DNA from: SFTJ01 sp045613305
GTDB lineage: Bacteria; Bacteroidota; Bacteroidia; Bacteroidales; Muribaculaceae
NCBI GenBank assembly: GCA_045613305.1
Contig: JAZLAU010000004.1
Coordinates: forward strand, 1-15,650
Reading direction: 5' to 3'
DNA length: 15,650 bases
Shown here: piece by piece, positions 13,754 through 15,650 of the stretch
How the letters are laid out: every line of letters begins with the position of its first letter
How positions within the stretch are numbered: the first letter of the stretch is position 1
Notes under the pieces: model-generated
What the model was told of the DNA's origin: nothing
The model's input: the letters and a program-made list of their open reading frames with translations, nothing else
Database searches by the model: none
Program-made: the position numbers and the translations under genes

Positions 13754-15064
13754 ATGAAATACTATAGTACAAATGGAAACACACACAAAGTGAGCTTAAG
13801 CGAAGCTGTGGTTAAAGGTCTTGCCTCTGACCGCGGCCTTTTTATGCCCGAACGCATAGCGAAGATGCCAAAGGCGTTCTTCAACAACATCGGGTCGATG
13901 TCGTTAGCTGAAATGTCGTTTGCTGTTGCGTATAACCTTTTTGGTGAAGACATTGATGGCGACGACTTGAGACATATTGTAAACGATGCTTTGAATTTTG
14001 ACATTCCGTTGGTGAAAGTGTCGGAGCATCGCTATTCGCTTGAACTCTTTCACGGGCCAACTTTGGCGTTTAAAGATGTAGGTGCACGTTTCATGGCGCG
14101 ACTCTTGGGCTATTTTAATGCTCGAGAGGGCGAAAACCGCATGGTGAACGTTTTGGTAGCCACTTCGGGCGATACTGGTGGCGCTGTGGCAAATGGATTT
14201 GTGGGCGTGTCAGGTGTTAGGGTTTTCGTGCTTTATCCGTCGGGCAAGGTTAGCCGATTGCAAGAGGCTCAGTTCACTACACTTGGCGATAATATTACGG
14301 CTATTGAGGTCGATGGCACGTTCGACGATTGTCAGGCTTTAGTGAAGAGCGCATTCATGGACCAAGAACTAAATGACAAGATGATGCTCACGAGTGCCAA
14401 CAGCATTAATGTCGCAAGATTTTTGCCACAGATGTTCTATTACTTCCATGCATATGCCCAACTGACAAAAACTGCTGAAGATTTGAATAATGTTGTGGTG
14501 GCTGTTCCAAGTGGTAATTTTGGAAATCTTACTGCTGGGCTAATTGCTAAGGCAATGGGTTTGCCGGTGAAGCGATTTATAGCAGCAAATAATAGCAATG
14601 ACGTGGTTTATAAATATTTAAAAACAGGCAAGTTTGAGCCACAGCCGTCGGTTGCTACAATTGCTAATGCTATGGACGTGGGTAATCCGAGCAATTTTGC
14701 TCGAATCCTCGACCTTTATGGTAACTCTTGGGATGCGATTAAGAACGATGTAGAAGGTTTTGCTTATAATGATTCGCAAATTGCCGAAACCTTGTTAGAT
14801 GTATATCGCAATCATGGCTATTTGCTCGATACGCACGGAGCAGTTGCCTATCGAAGCCTTGAGGAAGGATTGCAGCCTGGTGAGGTTGGCGTTTTCCTTG
14901 AAACAGCACATCCCGCTAAGTTTAAATCGCTTGTCGAAGACATAATTGGAAGCAAAGTTGAGGTGCCTGCTCGATTAATGGCATTTTCAGAAGGTGTTAA
15001 AGCAAGCGTGCCGATGTCGCCGGCTTTTGGCGCCTTCAAAAAATTCTTGTTGTCGAAAGCATAG
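13754..15064 (+). CDS. thrC: Threonine synthase
   Basis: This 436-residue pyridoxal-phosphate enzyme converts O-phosphohomoserine to threonine, the last step of the pathway. The PLP lysine is Lys107 in HGPTLAFKDVGARF (100-113). SGDTGGAVANGF (phosphate-loop region, about 143-154) and PSGNFGNLTAG (about 246-256) follow. The start SDRGLFMPE (25-33) is typical of the E. coli-like ThrC class (about 430 residues) rather than the longer plant type. It is the third gene of the operon, starting 15 bp after the proposed homoserine kinase, and is followed by a hairpin. Confidence 0.96.
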   Translation: MKYYSTNGNTHKVSLSEAVVKGLASDRGLFMPERIAKMPKAFFNNIGSMSLAEMSFAVAYNLFGEDIDGDDLRHIVNDALNFDIPLVKVSEHRYSLELFHGPTLAFKDVGARFMARLLGYFNAREGENRMVNVLVATSGDTGGAVANGFVGVSGVRVFVLYPSGKVSRLQEAQFTTLGDNITAIEVDGTFDDCQALVKSAFMDQELNDKMMLTSANSINVARFLPQMFYYFHAYAQLTKTAEDLNNVVVAVPSGNFGNLTAGLIAKAMGLPVKRFIAANNSNDVVYKYLKTGKFEPQPSVATIANAMDVGNPSNFARILDLYGNSWDAIKNDVEGFAYNDSQIAETLLDVYRNHGYLLDTHGAVAYRSLEEGLQPGEVGVFLETAHPAKFKSLVEDIIGSKVEVPARLMAFSEGVKASVPMSPAFGAFKKFLLSKA

Positions 15065-15083
15065 AAGATACATTATAATATAT

Positions 15084-15110
15084 AAGAGTCGCAGTGAGCC
15101 TGCGGCTCTT
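15084..15110 (+). terminator. Hairpin after thrC
   Basis: An 11-bp stem with one G-U pair (15084-15094 with 15100-15110) and a 5-nt loop begins 20 bp after the thrC stop. It is followed by GCTGTTTAG rather than a real T-run, so it is a probable but weak operon terminator. Confidence 0.6.
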
Positions 15111-15410
15111 GCTGTTTAGTATGGGGAAGGCCTATGGTCGGCTTTCCGAGCGAAGGGCATTGCTTCGGAGGTTCGGTGCGGTGGCGAAGGTGTTGCTTCG
15201 GATGGGCTGCTGTCGAAGTGGCGAATGGGAGGCTGTCGGAGGGGGAGTAGCGGAAGCGAAGTGGCTGCGGGCGGCCAGTGTTTTGCCGTTTTTCCCGTTT
15301 TCTTGAGATTGGGCGTCGCCATGCGGGCGGGTGGCGAAAAAAAGTTTTCGCGTTAAGTGGCTGAGGGATAGCGGTGTTTGAAAAAATGTTCAAAATTTAT
15401 CGAAAAATAT
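15111..15410. other. Gene-free GC-rich intergenic stretch with small hairpins
   Basis: No credible gene is seen. The part from about 15120 to 15300 is G-rich and clearly higher in GC than the rest of the window. It contains two similar hairpin units, CGAAG-7-CTTCG (15151-15167) and CGAAG-6-CTTCG (15185-15200), each running into the repeated word TTGCTTCGGA (15160-15169 and 15193-15202). Further right, TGGCGA (15332-15337) can pair either with TCGCCA (15316-15321), or in part within a 7-bp stem GCGAAAA/TTTTCGC (15334-15340 with 15345-15351). A 70-codon open frame here has an unprotein-like composition and was not called. Confidence 0.5.
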
Positions 15411-15441
15411 TTTGTCAATTCGGAAAATGGTGTTAACTTTG
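15411..15441 (+). promoter_or_regulatory. Strong promoter, probably of a ribosomal RNA operon
   Basis: TTTG (15411-15414), 19 bp, TAACTTTG (15434-15441): a perfect consensus promoter, followed by GCAC-type start DNA. The preceding 60 bp is very AT-rich, like an upstream element of a strong promoter. Confidence 0.8.
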
Positions 15442-15447
15442 CACTCG

Positions 15448-15650
15448 CTTTCGGGGAAAACCCGGGGCTGAAAACAAAGACAGAGGTCATTGAAATACTT
15501 GCAACCTAAGAAAGACGAAGTAGTACAAAGGAACAATAGAGACAAGGTAAAAAATGTCATAAAAGAAGTTTCCGTCAAGATATTGCTTTGAGTAAACACG
15601 ACAGGTAAAGAAATACAGCGAACAATAAGTCAAGACAAGGGCATCCGGCC
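15448..15650 (+). other. Untranslated leader, likely 5' leader of an rRNA operon
   Basis: Downstream of the strong promoter there is no open reading frame. The sequence is A/G-rich with a short CGGG/CCCG hairpin (15452-15455 with 15461-15464). It holds a TTGCTTTGAG segment (15582-15591) loosely like the boxA antitermination word. The style recalls leaders of Bacteroidales 16S rRNA genes as I remember them, but no 16S sequence (AGAGTTTGAT) is reached, so this remains inference. Alternatively it is a long leader of another strongly expressed gene. Confidence 0.4.

Noticed and set aside
15094..15306. A 70-codon plus-strand open frame after thrC
   Set aside because: It starts inside the post-thrC hairpin, is low-complexity (R/G/A/L-rich) from a GC-skewed stretch, and has no promoter or recognisable domain.

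Overview
The window is a chromosomal stretch from a member of the Bacteroidota, most likely order Bacteroidales. The evidence is the AT-rich DNA and the promoters, which repeatedly show the Bacteroidota form (TTTG or TTG, about 19-20 bp, then TAnnTTTG) in place of -35/-10 boxes. AT-rich upstream regions mostly lack clear Shine-Dalgarno sites, and the threonine operon is of the thrA / phosphoglycerate-mutase-like / thrC type. I cannot name the genus. No mobile element, CRISPR array or prophage is visible; this is mostly housekeeping DNA.

Layout, left to right. A minus-strand block holds an exported L,D-transpeptidase lipoprotein (225-1226), the fatty-acid reductase fabG (1431-2177), and a TetR regulator just upstream of fabG (2254-2859). 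A minus-strand tRNA-Met gene with initiator features (3144-3215) sits between its own promoter and terminator. Divergent from it are an RluA-type pseudouridine synthase (3370-4053) and a class I [4Fe-4S] fumarase (4160-5806), both on the plus strand. A two-gene unit follows: a small TSCPD protein overlapping msrA (5976-6720). A strong bidirectional terminator separates it from a type II pantothenate kinase on the minus strand (6807-7646). Next come a shortened HAD-like protein that appears to have lost catalytic residues (7944-8429) and a GNAT acetyltransferase (8560-9078). The latter converges on a YqgE/AlgH protein (9161-9760).

From 9953 onward is the threonine operon: thrA (aspartokinase-homoserine dehydrogenase), an alkaline-phosphatase-superfamily protein proposed to act as homoserine kinase, and thrC. 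Together they would take aspartate to threonine, except for the aspartate-semialdehyde dehydrogenase step, which is not here. The thrA promoter and leader carry four copies of the word TGCAAT/ATTGCA arranged as two inverted repeats. These are the best candidates for an unexplained regulatory element.

After thrC there is about 370 bp with no gene, including a GC-rich stretch with repeated small hairpins. A near-perfect Bacteroidota promoter at 15411-15441 then leads into an untranslated leader that resembles the start of a ribosomal RNA operon; the window ends before any 16S sequence. I did not find a clearly new multi-gene system. The most unusual items are the degenerate HAD protein, the thrA control region, the tRNA variant and the possible leaderless yqgE transcript.
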